Made by a program: the position numbers and the translations under genes. This document shows, in pieces, positions 17,049 to 25,861 of a stretch of DNA of 64,000 bases. Numbering within the stretch: the first letter of the stretch is position 1; each line of letters begins with the position of its first letter. Below the pieces are notes generated by a model. The model searched no databases. It worked only from the letters and a program-made list of their open reading frames with translations, and was not told where the DNA came from. The stretch comes from Paenibacillus sp. FSL A5-0031 (GTDB lineage: Bacteria; Bacillota; Bacilli; Paenibacillales; Paenibacillaceae): contig NZ_MRTD01000019.1 of assembly GCF_001956295.1 (NCBI RefSeq), forward strand, positions 1 to 64,000. The letters are read 5' to 3'.

Positions 17049-18773
17049 TTATTGTTTAGCTTTATACCATTCGTTTACTTCAGCCGTAATTGCATCTCCG
17101 CCAAATTTCTTCCAATCCGCTACAAACTTATCGAACTCGCTTACATCCGATTGCCCCATAATAATTTTCGTGAACACTTCCAGCTTCATTTTATCCAACG
17201 TGCTTTTCTTGGCTGTCATCGTCGGCGTGCTCGGTCCCGAATATTCATCGACCAGGTACTTGTTTTCCTTCACATAGTCGCTGACTACATTCATACCGCC
17301 ACCAGGTCCAGCCCATTTGTAGGATGACCATGCTTGCCCTTCCTCGTTGCTGTCTTTAAATTTGCCCGACAACCACAGCTTGTAGAGGTCATAATGATGT
17401 TTTACATCCGCAATCGGATTATCTACATACTTCCCTGCATCCTCCGATGCCTGAACACCTCGGTGAATATTAATGAGCTCCAATGGATCACTAATAATGA
17501 CTGCTGCAAATGCTGATACATTAATTTCCTTGTTTTCTCCGCCGTACCAATAGGCATCTAGACGACCTTCTGGTCCATACTGCTTCTCTACCGCAAAATT
17601 AAGCAGCTTCACGAGCGCTTCCGGATGCTTGAAGCCTTTGCGTACGACATAATAGTTCCCAACCGGAATGCCGCCCGAGGTGCTGGCTGGCTGTTCGTCA
17701 AAGGATATAAGCGGATACGGCTTCCAATCCGATTTTTCCTTCTTATAGTGATCCGTAAGCGGCCACCACACGGCGCCTTCGCCTGCATAGAACATGCCCG
17801 TTTTGTTGGCGGCAATCAGCTCGTATGCTTTAGCCTGATCTTTGACCGCAAACTCTGGATCGATCAGACCTGCTTTGAACAGATCCTGCAGCTTCTGCAG
17901 CGCTGGCTTGAGGCCAGGTTGAATGTCACCGTAGATTAGCTGTCCAGAATCATCTTTGACCCACCGTCCCGGATAAGCATGAAAGCTTTCGAAGAAACCC
18001 ATTAAGGAGTTCAGATCCTTATGGATTCCGCCCAGCCCTATCGTGTCCTTCTGGTTGTTGCCATCAGGATCTTGATTTGCAAACGCCTCGGCAATGCGAT
18101 ATACGTCTTCCATCGATTTAGGCTCTGGCAAATTAAGCTTCTTCAGCCAATCCTGCCTAATCCATAACATCTGAGCCCCGGTTCCTGTGAAGGTAACACC
18201 AGGCAGGGCAAGCAATTTGCCTTCGAAAGTAGAGGCCTTCATTCCGTTGCCTCCATCATTACTAATAACTTGCTTCGTTTTCTCCGAAGCGTATTTCTCA
18301 AATACTTCCGTCATGTCCTCGACCATATCGGCATCGACAAGGCGCTTCAGCTCATTAGCTGACACCGTCAAAATATCAGGAATATCGCCAGATGCGATAG
18401 TCACATTCATTTTTTGCTGCCACTGTGTCTGTGGAACGCTCCACTTATTGATCAGCTTAATACCCAGCTCATCTTCATAAGAGCGATACCAAATATTGTT
18501 GTCTATGCTGTCACCCTTCTCAAACTTGATAGAAGGCGGCAGCCACCTCACCGTTGTTACTTCAATCGCAGGCTCATATTTGCCAACCGGATCAGCGTGA
18601 ACTGGTTTATTATCCGTATTCCCTGTTCCTTTGCTCTCACCTGTATTTGCACTGTTTTCTTGCTTGCCCTTGTTTCCACTCGCACCGTTATTCGTTGTGC
18701 TGCATGCTGATGTTAAGAGAAGCATGACTGCTGTAGCGAGAATTAAATATCGCTTCAAGCTTTTGTGTTGCAT
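17049..18773 (-). CDS. Extracellular sugar-binding lipoprotein (LplA-like)
   Basis: This substrate-binding subunit of the importer has about 574 residues. It has a lipoprotein signal with lipobox LLTSAC, so the mature protein is anchored at the cysteine, followed by a Ser/Gly/Asn-rich linker and a two-lobe binding fold. The start is ATG 18773 after AAGGGGG; the frame stays open to 18812 without a ribosome site. Its own promoter and a consensus cre box lie just upstream, so expression is probably repressed by CcpA on preferred sugars. The preceding kinase/regulator pair should activate it. The sugar is unknown, but the downstream beta-helix enzyme suggests a plant or bacterial oligosaccharide. 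Confidence 0.92.
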   Translation of the reverse strand: MQHKSLKRYLILATAVMLLLTSACSTTNNGASGNKGKQENSANTGESKGTGNTDNKPVHADPVGKYEPAIEVTTVRWLPPSIKFEKGDSIDNNIWYRSYEDELGIKLINKWSVPQTQWQQKMNVTIASGDIPDILTVSANELKRLVDADMVEDMTEVFEKYASEKTKQVISNDGGNGMKASTFEGKLLALPGVTFTGTGAQMLWIRQDWLKKLNLPEPKSMEDVYRIAEAFANQDPDGNNQKDTIGLGGIHKDLNSLMGFFESFHAYPGRWVKDDSGQLIYGDIQPGLKPALQKLQDLFKAGLIDPEFAVKDQAKAYELIAANKTGMFYAGEGAVWWPLTDHYKKEKSDWKPYPLISFDEQPASTSGGIPVGNYYVVRKGFKHPEALVKLLNFAVEKQYGPEGRLDAYWYGGENKEINVSAFAAVIISDPLELINIHRGVQASEDAGKYVDNPIADVKHHYDLYKLWLSGKFKDSNEEGQAWSSYKWAGPGGGMNVVSDYVKENKYLVDEYSGPSTPTMTAKKSTLDKMKLEVFTKIIMGQSDVSEFDKFVADWKKFGGDAITAEVNEWYKAKQ

Positions 18774-18790
18774 GTTCAATCCCCCTTTTG

Positions 18791-18805
18791 TTGTAAACGC
18801 TATCA
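18791..18805. promoter_or_regulatory. Catabolite-responsive element (cre)
   Basis: TTGTAAACGCTATCA fits the cre consensus WTGNAANCGNWNNCW at every position. It lies 18 bases before the binding-protein ATG and downstream of the candidate promoter, a position where CcpA blocks elongation. Confidence 0.75.
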
Positions 18806-18818
18806 CTTGCATGAATAA

Positions 18819-18848
18819 AGTATAAGCCCGCTACATCGACTTACGTAA
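18819..18848 (-). promoter_or_regulatory. Candidate promoter of the binding-protein gene
   Basis: On the minus strand, TTACGT (18843-18848), an 18-base spacer and TATACT (18819-18824) lie just before the cre box. The -35 is weak, as expected for a promoter needing a YesN-type activator. Confidence 0.45.
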
Positions 18849-18919
18849 CAGGCCATTTCTTTACTTCTGCTTATCTATTTTTTACCTTTGTGCAAAAATT
18901 TGCCGAGCAAGCCCATCCA

Positions 18920-20536
18920 TCATCGTTCTTCCAGCGATCGGTAATCCTGTGGGGTATAACCGCTTGCTTTCTTGAAGAATCGTGTAAAATGGGGCGGTGA
19001 AATAAAGCCAAGCGCGGCACTTATTTCATGAATTTTCAGATCTGGTTGAAGCAGCATCCGCATCGCTTCTTTCAGCTTAGCCTCATGGATATAAGTGAGC
19101 ACGTTTGTACCTGTCACCTTTTTGAATGCTCTGGATAAATAAGACGGATTCCATTGTACAATCTCGGATAAACGCACCAAAGATAGATCCTCTCCTAGGT
19201 GATTGTGAATATAGCCCTTCACAAGATCAATGGTTCGGTCGCGGCGTTCAGCCTGGTCCTGCTGCTGCATCTCAAAAATCGTCATGGCAAGCCGATAATA
19301 ATAATCCATATATGATGCCAGATTCACTTGATCAGCTGCCGGCTGCATTAAAACCGACAAATCAATGCGTACCGATAGGCGCTCCTGCAAATTAAATCGA
19401 TGAATATGGCGCAGGAAAACAAGCGATAGCGCAGAGTAAACCGATTCCATTCGCATGGGCTCAGCTTTGAAGCGATCCCAGGCCGAATCGAATGCTTCGG
19501 CTTGGCCGTTTGCTAAATATTCGCCAAACAAATCCGTTTTGCGCAGCATCTTCGTAAGGTAAAGCTCGGTCTCGTCAAATTCAACTTGAACAACACCGTT
19601 TCGATCACCGGATTGACGATGATACTCATGCTCCAGCATCGCCCATCGGTCCGCAATGTCATCCCATTCGCAAGGAGACCTGTCCAGCAGAAAAAATAGT
19701 GAAATATGGAAAGAGAGCTGAAAGGCAGCCTCTGCATTCTCCGCATATTCCCGAACCGCTAGTCGAGTGTCGCTCCACAAAGCAGAATGTTCAATCGGTT
19801 CGTTTAGATGACTGGCTGACGGTTGTATGAACCAGACCATTGTTTCCTTGTCCACAAATATATACTTCATATGCAGGTGGGAATAACCATACTGCTCCTC
19901 AATTACCTTCATCCCTGCATGCAGCTGCGCCTTTCCAGCCTGCCGCGATCCAGAATCCAATCCGATCATTTTAGCCATCATGAGGAGGACTGGACGCTTC
20001 GGATCGAGCAGAATACCCAGCTCCTCGAATTGATTGAACTTGCTGTGCCTATCAAAGGATTCATCATAGAGCAGTTCGCTTAACAGCTCGTTTTGAAGCA
20101 GCGGCAGCGTTTGCTCCATCTGCTGCATCGCTTTGCCCATAAGACCTTCAATCTGCTGTTCTCCGGCGATATCCTCTGCCAGCTTGCCAATCGTATCCAA
20201 AATTTTCTCATGGCCCTCCGTCTTAAGAAGATAGCTGGTATTGTCATAATGAATAGCCTCGTATACATAATCGAATTCGCTATGCCCGGTCAAAAAAACA
20301 ACTTTGCATCTAGGCCATAACCTGCGAATATGCTTGTGAAGCTCCAGACCGCTTAGAACAGGCATTCGAATATCGGTCATTACGATGTCAAATTTGCCCC
20401 TCCTTAACCATTCGAGTGCGCTCTTTCCAGAATAAGCCTTATATAATTCGAATTCGATCGGAAAACGTTCCTGCAGAAGCGTATAGAGACCGTCCGCAAT
20501 ATCGGGCTCGTCATCAACAATTAACAATCTAAGCAT
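18920..20536 (-). CDS. Response regulator with AraC-type output (YesN-like)
   Basis: This cytoplasmic regulator has 538 residues. The receiver domain (1-120) has the acidic pair D8-D9, phosphate acceptor D55 in IVMTDIRMP and the conserved lysine in SYLLKTEG. A long linker (about 130-430) follows, then an AraC helix-turn-helix pair (about 435-535, LVRLSEIVQWNPSYLSRAFKK and ISAALGFISPPHFTRFFKKASGYTPQDYR). The start overlaps the end of the kinase gene by 8 bases, and its GGAGG lies inside the kinase coding region, which implies translational coupling. The likely target is the binding-protein promoter immediately downstream. Confidence 0.92.
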   Translation of the reverse strand: MLRLLIVDDEPDIADGLYTLLQERFPIEFELYKAYSGKSALEWLRRGKFDIVMTDIRMPVLSGLELHKHIRRLWPRCKVVFLTGHSEFDYVYEAIHYDNTSYLLKTEGHEKILDTIGKLAEDIAGEQQIEGLMGKAMQQMEQTLPLLQNELLSELLYDESFDRHSKFNQFEELGILLDPKRPVLLMMAKMIGLDSGSRQAGKAQLHAGMKVIEEQYGYSHLHMKYIFVDKETMVWFIQPSASHLNEPIEHSALWSDTRLAVREYAENAEAAFQLSFHISLFFLLDRSPCEWDDIADRWAMLEHEYHRQSGDRNGVVQVEFDETELYLTKMLRKTDLFGEYLANGQAEAFDSAWDRFKAEPMRMESVYSALSLVFLRHIHRFNLQERLSVRIDLSVLMQPAADQVNLASYMDYYYRLAMTIFEMQQQDQAERRDRTIDLVKGYIHNHLGEDLSLVRLSEIVQWNPSYLSRAFKKVTGTNVLTYIHEAKLKEAMRMLLQPDLKIHEISAALGFISPPHFTRFFKKASGYTPQDYRSLEER

Positions 20537-22325
20537 ACTCCTGGTCCTCCTTCCATATGGTCAAACGAACTTCCAATCCTCCAAGGCGGCTGCGCCCCAC
20601 AACGATTCCGCCTCGCTCCCCGTATTTCATCCGCAACCTTCGGTGTATGTTTAGAAGGCCGGTCGTTTCAATCGTACTTTCATCCGTTCTCAGCAGCTTC
20701 TCTAGCGTCTCCAGCCGTTCCTGATCCAATAATAGGCCATTGTCTTCCACACGAATCAACAAACAATCCTCTGCTTCTTCGAAAGTGATTGACAGAAGTC
20801 CGCCTTCCTCCACATGATCAAAAACATGCTCGAAAGCGTTTTCGATTAAGGGCTGAAGAATAAGGCGCGGTACCTTAACCTCACGATAAGCGGTTGGAAC
20901 TTCGCCGCACTTGGCCTTCATCCGCAGACGAAAGCGCCTGCCCTGAATTTCAGCATAAATTGTGGCATGCTTGGCCTCCTCGAAAAGCGGTACTTCATCT
21001 GAGGAATTGCGGGTAATGTACTGCAAATAGCTGCCCATCTGGGAAGCGAACTGCTTGGCACTGTCATGATCTTCTACCGCAATCATGTTATACAGCGTGA
21101 AATAGCTGTTATATAGAAAATGCGGATTAATTTGTGATTGCAGATGCTTCAGCTCAGCTCGTTGAACTAATATTTTGTGCGTATATACTTGTTCAATCAA
21201 ATCCCGCATATAACGGGACATTTTATTAAAGCCCTGGAGCAAATATCCGAACTCGCTTCGGCTGTTCTCGGTAATCGTTACGTCCAATTCGCCCTTCTCC
21301 ATCTTCCTAAATGCGCGCAGAAGCGCAAGCAACGGCCGATGGATCATACGGTACAAGGAAAGACACAAAACAATAATAAAGAAGAGGAATACGGCAATTA
21401 ACACCCAGAACAGCTGCTGGTAACGATGTAAATTATTGAACAAATGTTTCTCAGGCACAAAATGAATGAGCGAGAACCCGAGAAGCTCAGAGAACCGAGA
21501 GGATACGAGCACTCTATCATCTCCCTCGCCGACACTCCTAATATTCTCGTATTCATTCGGTGCACCCGATTTATATTGATCGATGTACTGATCCAAATAG
21601 GGATTCTCATAATGATGAGTGCGAATAATAAAATCGCCGTTCGGATCGCTTAAAACGGAGCCGCTATTCTCACTGCTCTCTAAAGAGGAAAGCGATTTGC
21701 TTAGCTCATTCGGTGAGAGCTCCACAATAATGGAATACATCGCATTTTCCGCTTCGTACAAACCACGCACCTCGTGAACAAGTACAATATACGGAATATG
21801 ATTAAGGAAATAAATCGCTTTTCCCGGACTCTTTCTAGCCAGCTCACTAGTAGCATTAAATTGTTCATACATCATTTCGCCCGTTCCCTGCATAGCGGAT
21901 ATCGTACGGTTAAGGGAGGGAATATGTACGGACACATCCGATATATATACGCTGCTGTTTTTTAGTGCAAACAGCCTGTCCTGTACCATTAATATGGCTT
22001 GGCTTTTGTCATATTGATTCATGTAGTCTGGAATAACCGCCAACTTGTTCAGCGATTCGTCGTTAATTAATTCAAACTGCAGCAGTTGAATCCGTTCGAC
22101 TTCCTTCTCCATCGCACGTATATTCGCATCAACCCTCGACTCCATCGAGTTGGATATTTCCCTTCGCAGCAGCTCCCTGCCTCCAGAATAAAAGTTGTTC
22201 CCGATCAAGACAATCGGGATCAGCAACAAAGCCAGCAATAAGGCGAAGCGAAGCAACAGTGAGCTTTTTATTCTGCTAAACCCTGTACGGATATGTACCG
22301 CCTCCATTTTTGCTAAGATTGCCAT
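20529..22325 (-). CDS. Membrane sensor histidine kinase (YesM-like)
   Basis: This sensor kinase has 598 residues and probably reads an extracellular sugar or a sugar-loaded binding protein. It has membrane helix 1 (about 23-44), an extracellular Cache-like domain (about 45-300), helix 2 (about 303-325), a HAMP linker, the His box QINPHFLYNSYFTLYNMI, and an ATPase domain with ENAFEHVF, EDNG and GLLNIHRRL. The ribosome site before ATG 22325 is weak, and no better in-frame start is seen. It is first in the minus-strand sugar locus. Confidence 0.9.
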   Translation of the reverse strand: MAILAKMEAVHIRTGFSRIKSSLLLRFALLLALLLIPIVLIGNNFYSGGRELLRREISNSMESRVDANIRAMEKEVERIQLLQFELINDESLNKLAVIPDYMNQYDKSQAILMVQDRLFALKNSSVYISDVSVHIPSLNRTISAMQGTGEMMYEQFNATSELARKSPGKAIYFLNHIPYIVLVHEVRGLYEAENAMYSIIVELSPNELSKSLSSLESSENSGSVLSDPNGDFIIRTHHYENPYLDQYIDQYKSGAPNEYENIRSVGEGDDRVLVSSRFSELLGFSLIHFVPEKHLFNNLHRYQQLFWVLIAVFLFFIIVLCLSLYRMIHRPLLALLRAFRKMEKGELDVTITENSRSEFGYLLQGFNKMSRYMRDLIEQVYTHKILVQRAELKHLQSQINPHFLYNSYFTLYNMIAVEDHDSAKQFASQMGSYLQYITRNSSDEVPLFEEAKHATIYAEIQGRRFRLRMKAKCGEVPTAYREVKVPRLILQPLIENAFEHVFDHVEEGGLLSITFEEAEDCLLIRVEDNGLLLDQERLETLEKLLRTDESTIETTGLLNIHRRLRMKYGERGGIVVGRSRLGGLEVRLTIWKEDQEYA

Positions 22326-22498
22326 GAATCAGCAGCTTAGTCTTGTTTTTTGTTTCCACTTGCAAATGATGCGGCTTCACCGTATACACTTTTTCATTAT
22401 TTAGAAGATTGTGCTCAAAAGCAATACAAACACTAGTTTAATGTTAAGCGATTTCATGTGCTTTCAACATTGACGTTTTTAACATTTGGACAGAAAAA

Positions 22499-22534
22499 AG
22501 ACTAGATAAATCAATAGTTTGATTCATCTAGTCT
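22499..22534 (-). terminator. Intrinsic terminator in the divergent region before the kinase gene
   Basis: AGACTAGAT pairs with ATCTAGTCT, with an inner AATCAA/TTGATT stem, and the minus strand continues T6. No minus-strand gene ends here, so it may block antisense transcription or act in a leader. Confidence 0.7.
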
Positions 22535-22597
22535 TCGACTCCATTACATCGGTGTCTTATACTATAGGTATACATAAAATAGAAAGAGGTGCCCGAT

Positions 22598-23176
22598 ATG
22601 TGGAAACACTTTGTAGCCATAGGTGATAGCTTTACGGAAGGTATTGGTGATGAAGTAGAGGAGACCCCATTAAAGAGCTGGGTACATCACTTCGCCGAGC
22701 TGCATGAGCCCACATTAAAATACACCAATTTGGCTAAACGTGGATTGATAACCAAAGAAATTCGCTTAAAGCAGCTGGAAGAGGCTCTAGCACTAGAGCC
22801 CGACTTAGTCAGCCTAATCGCAGGCGCAAATGATATTTTAAAAGGACGCTGGAACTTCAATGAGTATAAATCGGAAATGGAGCTCATGATAGATGCGTTA
22901 AGCAAGTCAGGTGCTGCTGTTATAATCGGAAATCTTCCCGACTTTACAGCTAGATTGCCTTTGCCTGATGAAAAAAAACGAGTAATAAAAGAACAGCTGC
23001 TGCAAGCAAATGAAGTCGTTCGTTCACTTAGCAGCGAGTACAAATTAATGCCTATCGATTTCTGGAATCATCCAATAGCTGAAGACGACACCTTTTGGTC
23101 TAAGGATTTGATTCACCCCAACTCCATAGGATACAGAAAAATTGGTGAAATTATATTTAATCGTTGCTCAATTTGA
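22598..23176 (+). CDS. SGNH/GDSL-type hydrolase
   Basis: This is an intracellular esterase or lipase-like enzyme of 192 residues. SGNH block I (GDS11FTEG, catalytic serine), block III (GANDILKG) and block V (DLIHPNSIGY, catalytic Asp/His) are all clear. The start is ATG 22598, 8 bases after AGAGG; the GTG at 22589 overlaps the ribosome site. It has no signal peptide. It is a single gene ended by the terminator at 23221-23245. The substrate is unknown. Confidence 0.9.
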   Translation: MWKHFVAIGDSFTEGIGDEVEETPLKSWVHHFAELHEPTLKYTNLAKRGLITKEIRLKQLEEALALEPDLVSLIAGANDILKGRWNFNEYKSEMELMIDALSKSGAAVIIGNLPDFTARLPLPDEKKRVIKEQLLQANEVVRSLSSEYKLMPIDFWNHPIAEDDTFWSKDLIHPNSIGYRKIGEIIFNRCSI

Positions 23177-23220
23177 ATGATTTTTATGACCGATGACCAT
23201 CGGTGTAAACAGCAAAAAAA

Positions 23221-23245
23221 GTCCCTAAAGATAGGGACTTTTTTT
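23221..23245. terminator. Bidirectional intrinsic terminator
   Basis: GTCCCTA/TAGGGAC with a 4-base loop is flanked by A7 and T7. It ends both the GDSL hydrolase gene (plus) and the small acidic gene (minus). Confidence 0.93.
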
Positions 23246-23275
23246 CTTCCTGATTTAAATATACGTGCTATTAAA

Positions 23276-23428
23276 TCATTTTTCCGAAAGTTCAATCTCT
23301 TGCTTTGTTGCTTCGTCAGCTGGTTGGTCGTTTTTCACATATTCATCTTGGTCACTGCCCCAAACATAATCGTAATTCGTAATGTCTGGCTTGTAGTCTT
23401 TTTTCGAATTGTCTTTATTATTTTCCAT
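23276..23428 (-). CDS. Small acidic hydrophilic protein, 50 aa
   Basis: I do not recognise this protein. The start is ATG 23428 (MENNKDNSKKDYKPD), with AAGGAG 8 bases upstream; the frame is open to 23500, but the ATG at 23434 is too close to the ribosome site. It is rich in Asp, Glu, Lys and Asn, with a YDYVWGSDQDEYVKND core, and is probably unstructured like other small stress or sporulation proteins. The shared terminator and good ribosome site support it as a real gene. Confidence 0.6.
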   Translation of the reverse strand: MENNKDNSKKDYKPDITNYDYVWGSDQDEYVKNDQPADEATKQEIELSEK

Positions 23429-23606
23429 AACCATCACTCCTTTTTTGTTAGTATGCGTTCTCCCATTGAAAATTAATCCATTTGATTTCCGCTGCTTCAT
23501 ATCCTGGTTATCTCGAAATGTTTAAATCTTATTAGGGAGTATGCTAAAATGTGATGTACAACAAAAAATAATAAACTAATCCCGTTTAAGATAAAGGAGT
23601 CGAACG

Positions 23607-24086
23607 ATGTTTCATCCAGAACAATACGAAGGATCAAAGGAGCAAAAATACGATTTGGCCATCCGGCAGCTTCAAGCTTTGCTGGAGGGTGAATCTGATG
23701 TAATTGCCAATCTGTCCAATGTATCGGCCTTGCTTAATCAATTTTTAGATCGTATTAATTGGGTTGGATTTTACGTGTATCGGGGCGAAGAACTAGTCCT
23801 AGGACCTTTTCAAGGATTACCCGCTTGCGTCCGCATTCCTCTGCATCGAGGCGTTTGCGGGAAAGCTGCCAGCCAAAGAGTAACTGTCAGAGTTGGAAAT
23901 GTGCATGAGTTCCCGGGACATATCGCATGTGATGCCGCATCCCAATCCGAAATTGTTATTCCAATCATTATAAACGACGAGTTGTTCGGCGTTCTCGACA
24001 TAGATAGCCCTGAGCTTGATCGTTTTGACGAGGTTGACCAGCTTTACTTGGAAAAGCTCGTTAAGCAACTGATTCAGCACTTGTAA
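23607..24086 (+). CDS. msrC: Free methionine-(R)-sulfoxide reductase, GAF domain
   Basis: This enzyme reduces free L-methionine-(R)-sulfoxide to methionine as an oxidative-stress repair step in the cytosol. It is a single GAF domain of 159 residues with all three functional cysteines: C74 (GLPACVRI), C84 (RGVCGKAA) and C108 (HIACDAASQSE). NWVGFYVY at 51-58 and the EIVIPII and FGVLDIDSP strands are family hallmarks. AAAGGAG precedes the ATG. It is monocistronic with its own terminator. Confidence 0.93.
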   Translation: MFHPEQYEGSKEQKYDLAIRQLQALLEGESDVIANLSNVSALLNQFLDRINWVGFYVYRGEELVLGPFQGLPACVRIPLHRGVCGKAASQRVTVRVGNVHEFPGHIACDAASQSEIVIPIIINDELFGVLDIDSPELDRFDEVDQLYLEKLVKQLIQHL

Positions 24087-24143
24087 TACCAAATAGCCTG
24101 TCTTAACGATAACTCGCAACTTGAAGGTCATATCCAAAAAAAT

Positions 24144-24178
24144 AACGAGCCCTAGAATCGCTTCTAGTGGCTCGTTTT
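24144..24178 (+). terminator. Intrinsic terminator after msrC
   Basis: AACGAGCC/GGCTCGTT is stacked on CTAGAA/TTCTAG and followed by TTTTA. The A-rich left flank allows partial function for the convergent def gene too. Confidence 0.85.
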
Positions 24179-24213
24179 AGGTTAAGATAATATTGAATTT
24201 TAACAATCCTCTA

Positions 24214-24732
24214 TTACAAATTTGTATAGGATAACTTGCATGCCTCGATAAGATCTGCCCGTTCATTCGTCCCCTCTACAAAAAAAGAATTCTCTTGGAT
24301 AAGATCAATATAAAGCGTACCATTTAAGTGGTCTACCTCATGTTGTATGCATCTGGCCAGAAAACCCTCTGCTTCAATAACAAGCTCTTCACCTGATCTA
24401 GTTAACGTTTTCACTTTCACATGTTGTGACCTTTTAACTATGCCATAATATCCAGGAAGAGATAAACACCCTTCAGAGCCAACTTGTTCACCGCTTTGAT
24501 ATACGATCTCCGGGTTAATCAGTTCAATAAGCCCATCGCCACAATCCATGACAATCACTCTTCTTAGAATGCCTATTTGAGGAGCAGCTAGACCAGCACC
24601 ATCATTCGAATTATAGAGTGTTTCAGCCAAATCATCCAAAAGCTTTATAATTTTCGGAGTAATGCTTTCAATTGGCTTAGCTTTCTTTCGAAGAACAGGA
24701 TCACCAAAGGGCAGAATTGCTTTTATAGCCAC
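24214..24732 (-). CDS. def: Peptide deformylase
   Basis: This metalloenzyme removes the formyl group from nascent protein N-termini at the ribosome. All three family motifs are intact: GLAAPQIG (47-54), EGCLSLPG (87-94, metal ligand C89) and HEVDH (131-135, ligands H131 and H135, catalytic E132). At 172 residues with EGCLSLPG it is of the type I group. The start is GTG 24732, with AAGGAGG inside the end of the XRE gene; only 3 bases separate them, so translation is coupled. The regulated, XRE-linked setting suggests an accessory copy rather than the housekeeping one, usually next to fmt. Confidence 0.93.
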   Translation of the reverse strand: MAIKAILPFGDPVLRKKAKPIESITPKIIKLLDDLAETLYNSNDGAGLAAPQIGILRRVIVMDCGDGLIELINPEIVYQSGEQVGSEGCLSLPGYYGIVKRSQHVKVKTLTRSGEELVIEAEGFLARCIQHEVDHLNGTLYIDLIQENSFFVEGTNERADLIEACKLSYTNL

Positions 24733-24735
24733 AAA

Positions 24736-24978
24736 CTAAGCCTCCTTTACTTGTAAAGTTGGGGTATGTACCCATAGATCATTAGGTTTACATTCTAATG
24801 CCGTACAAAGTGCATCTAACGTTTCAGCCTTCATTTGCTTCGGTTTACCTGATATTAGAGCACTGATTGAAGGAGCAGAAAGGTTATAGTTAGCCTTATC
24901 CTCCAGCAAGCGAGCCAGTGCTGCACCCGTCCATATTCCTCGATCAGCCATCATTTTTCTGAGCATCCATTCAAGCAA
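24736..24978 (-). CDS. XRE/Cro-type helix-turn-helix regulator
   Basis: This is a small DNA-binding protein of about 80 residues made almost entirely of one Cro/CI-type domain (GAALARLLEDK, NLSAPSISALISG, then TLDALCTALECKPNDLW). The best start is TTG 24978, 8 bases after GAGGGG; the frame is open to 25002. A promoter and a 13-bp inverted repeat sit directly upstream, so it very likely represses its own operon and hence def. It may respond to an antibiotic or stress signal, but nothing in the sequence shows the signal. Confidence 0.88.
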   Translation of the reverse strand: MLEWMLRKMMADRGIWTGAALARLLEDKANYNLSAPSISALISGKPKQMKAETLDALCTALECKPNDLWVHTPTLQVKEA

Positions 24979-25001
24979 GTTAAACACCCCTCGACACCAC
25001 A

Positions 25002-25036
25002 TTAGGCAGTAACTAAAATAATTAGGTACTGCCTAA
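25002..25036. promoter_or_regulatory. Inverted-repeat operator of the XRE-def operon
   Basis: TTAGGCAGTAACT (25002-25014) is mirrored by AGGTACTGCCTAA (25024-25036), a 13-bp inverted repeat with one mismatch and a 9-base centre. It lies just downstream of the -10 box, the expected place for autorepression. Confidence 0.75.
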
Positions 25037-25040
25037 ATTT

Positions 25041-25069
25041 AGAGTATCATTAAATGTAAATTTTCTCAA
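25041..25069 (-). promoter_or_regulatory. Promoter of the XRE-def operon
   Basis: On the minus strand, TTGAGA (25064-25069), a 17-base spacer and TACTCT (25041-25046) immediately precede the operator. The -10 is imperfect. Confidence 0.55.
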
Positions 25070-25114
25070 CAAATGAACTCACTCTTTTTGTTCAACGCTC
25101 TTGACTACATAAAA

Positions 25115-25157
25115 CACAAAAAACCTCTACACCGTGTATCTTCACGCTAGAGAGGTT
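25115..25157 (-). terminator. Intrinsic terminator after the GNAT gene
   Basis: AACCTCT pairs with AGAGGTT, with an inner CGTG/CACG stem, and the minus strand continues T6. Confidence 0.8.
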
Positions 25158-25204
25158 ATATTTTAAAAAATCACTTTTCAATTGAAGATCATTGGAAATG
25201 GCCC

Positions 25205-25861
25205 CTAACGATTTGTGCCTCTTTGAAGACGTTCTTGAAGATTGGCTCGCACCGCTGGCCATTCCTCGGCAAGTATCGAATAATAAGCTGTATCTCTAAT
25301 ACCCCCATCGCTTGCAGGAACATGTGCCCTTCGAATACCTTCAAAAGCAGCACCAAGCCGTAATATCGCTGAACGAGAACGTAAATTGCGAGCATCTGTT
25401 TTGAGCGAAACTCTAGTCGCCTTCCACGTTTCAAACGCATGGGTAAGCAGAAGAAGCTTAGACTCTGTATTAACTCCTGAACGAATAACTGAGGCTGCAT
25501 ACCAAGTGCTGCCGATTTCGGCCACGGTTGGCGGTTTCTCATCCGAAGGCGATGGTCCACTCGCAACCCCTGGAGGCCATGGAGGCGGCCATGAGAAAAC
25601 CTCTAAATCCAGAAATCTTGTGGTTCCAACAATACGCCCTGTTTTAATATGACGGACCACAAATGGCACTGCACGGCCTTTCTCGTAGGACATTAATGCA
25701 CCCTCTATGTATCGTTCGGTATCCACCCGCCCATTTGGCACATTCGTATACGTATAAAGTGACCGATCTTCCGAGGCGGCGGAGCAGAGAGCATCGACGT
25801 GGTCCATCGTCATTGGTTCGAGATGGACTAGATCCCCTCGAAGGGTGACTGGCGTTAGCAT
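25205..25861 (-). CDS. GNAT N-acetyltransferase (RimJ/RimL-like)
   Basis: This acetyl-CoA-dependent N-acetyltransferase has 218 residues. The RimL-like layout is seen: LRGDLVHLEPMTMDH at the start, strand IVGTTRFLDLEV, the central NTESKLLLLTHAFE segment, and the acetyl-CoA region TDARNLRSRSAILRLGA. A Pro-rich insertion (about 91-110, WPPPWPPG) is unusual. The ribosome site is weak (AAAGGT). A second GNAT of the same layout lies at 26996-27580, so these are probably paralogues. The substrate could be a ribosomal protein, an amino acid or a drug. Confidence 0.87.
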   Translation of the reverse strand: MLTPVTLRGDLVHLEPMTMDHVDALCSAASEDRSLYTYTNVPNGRVDTERYIEGALMSYEKGRAVPFVVRHIKTGRIVGTTRFLDLEVFSWPPPWPPGVASGPSPSDEKPPTVAEIGSTWYAASVIRSGVNTESKLLLLTHAFETWKATRVSLKTDARNLRSRSAILRLGAAFEGIRRAHVPASDGGIRDTAYYSILAEEWPAVRANLQERLQRGTNR

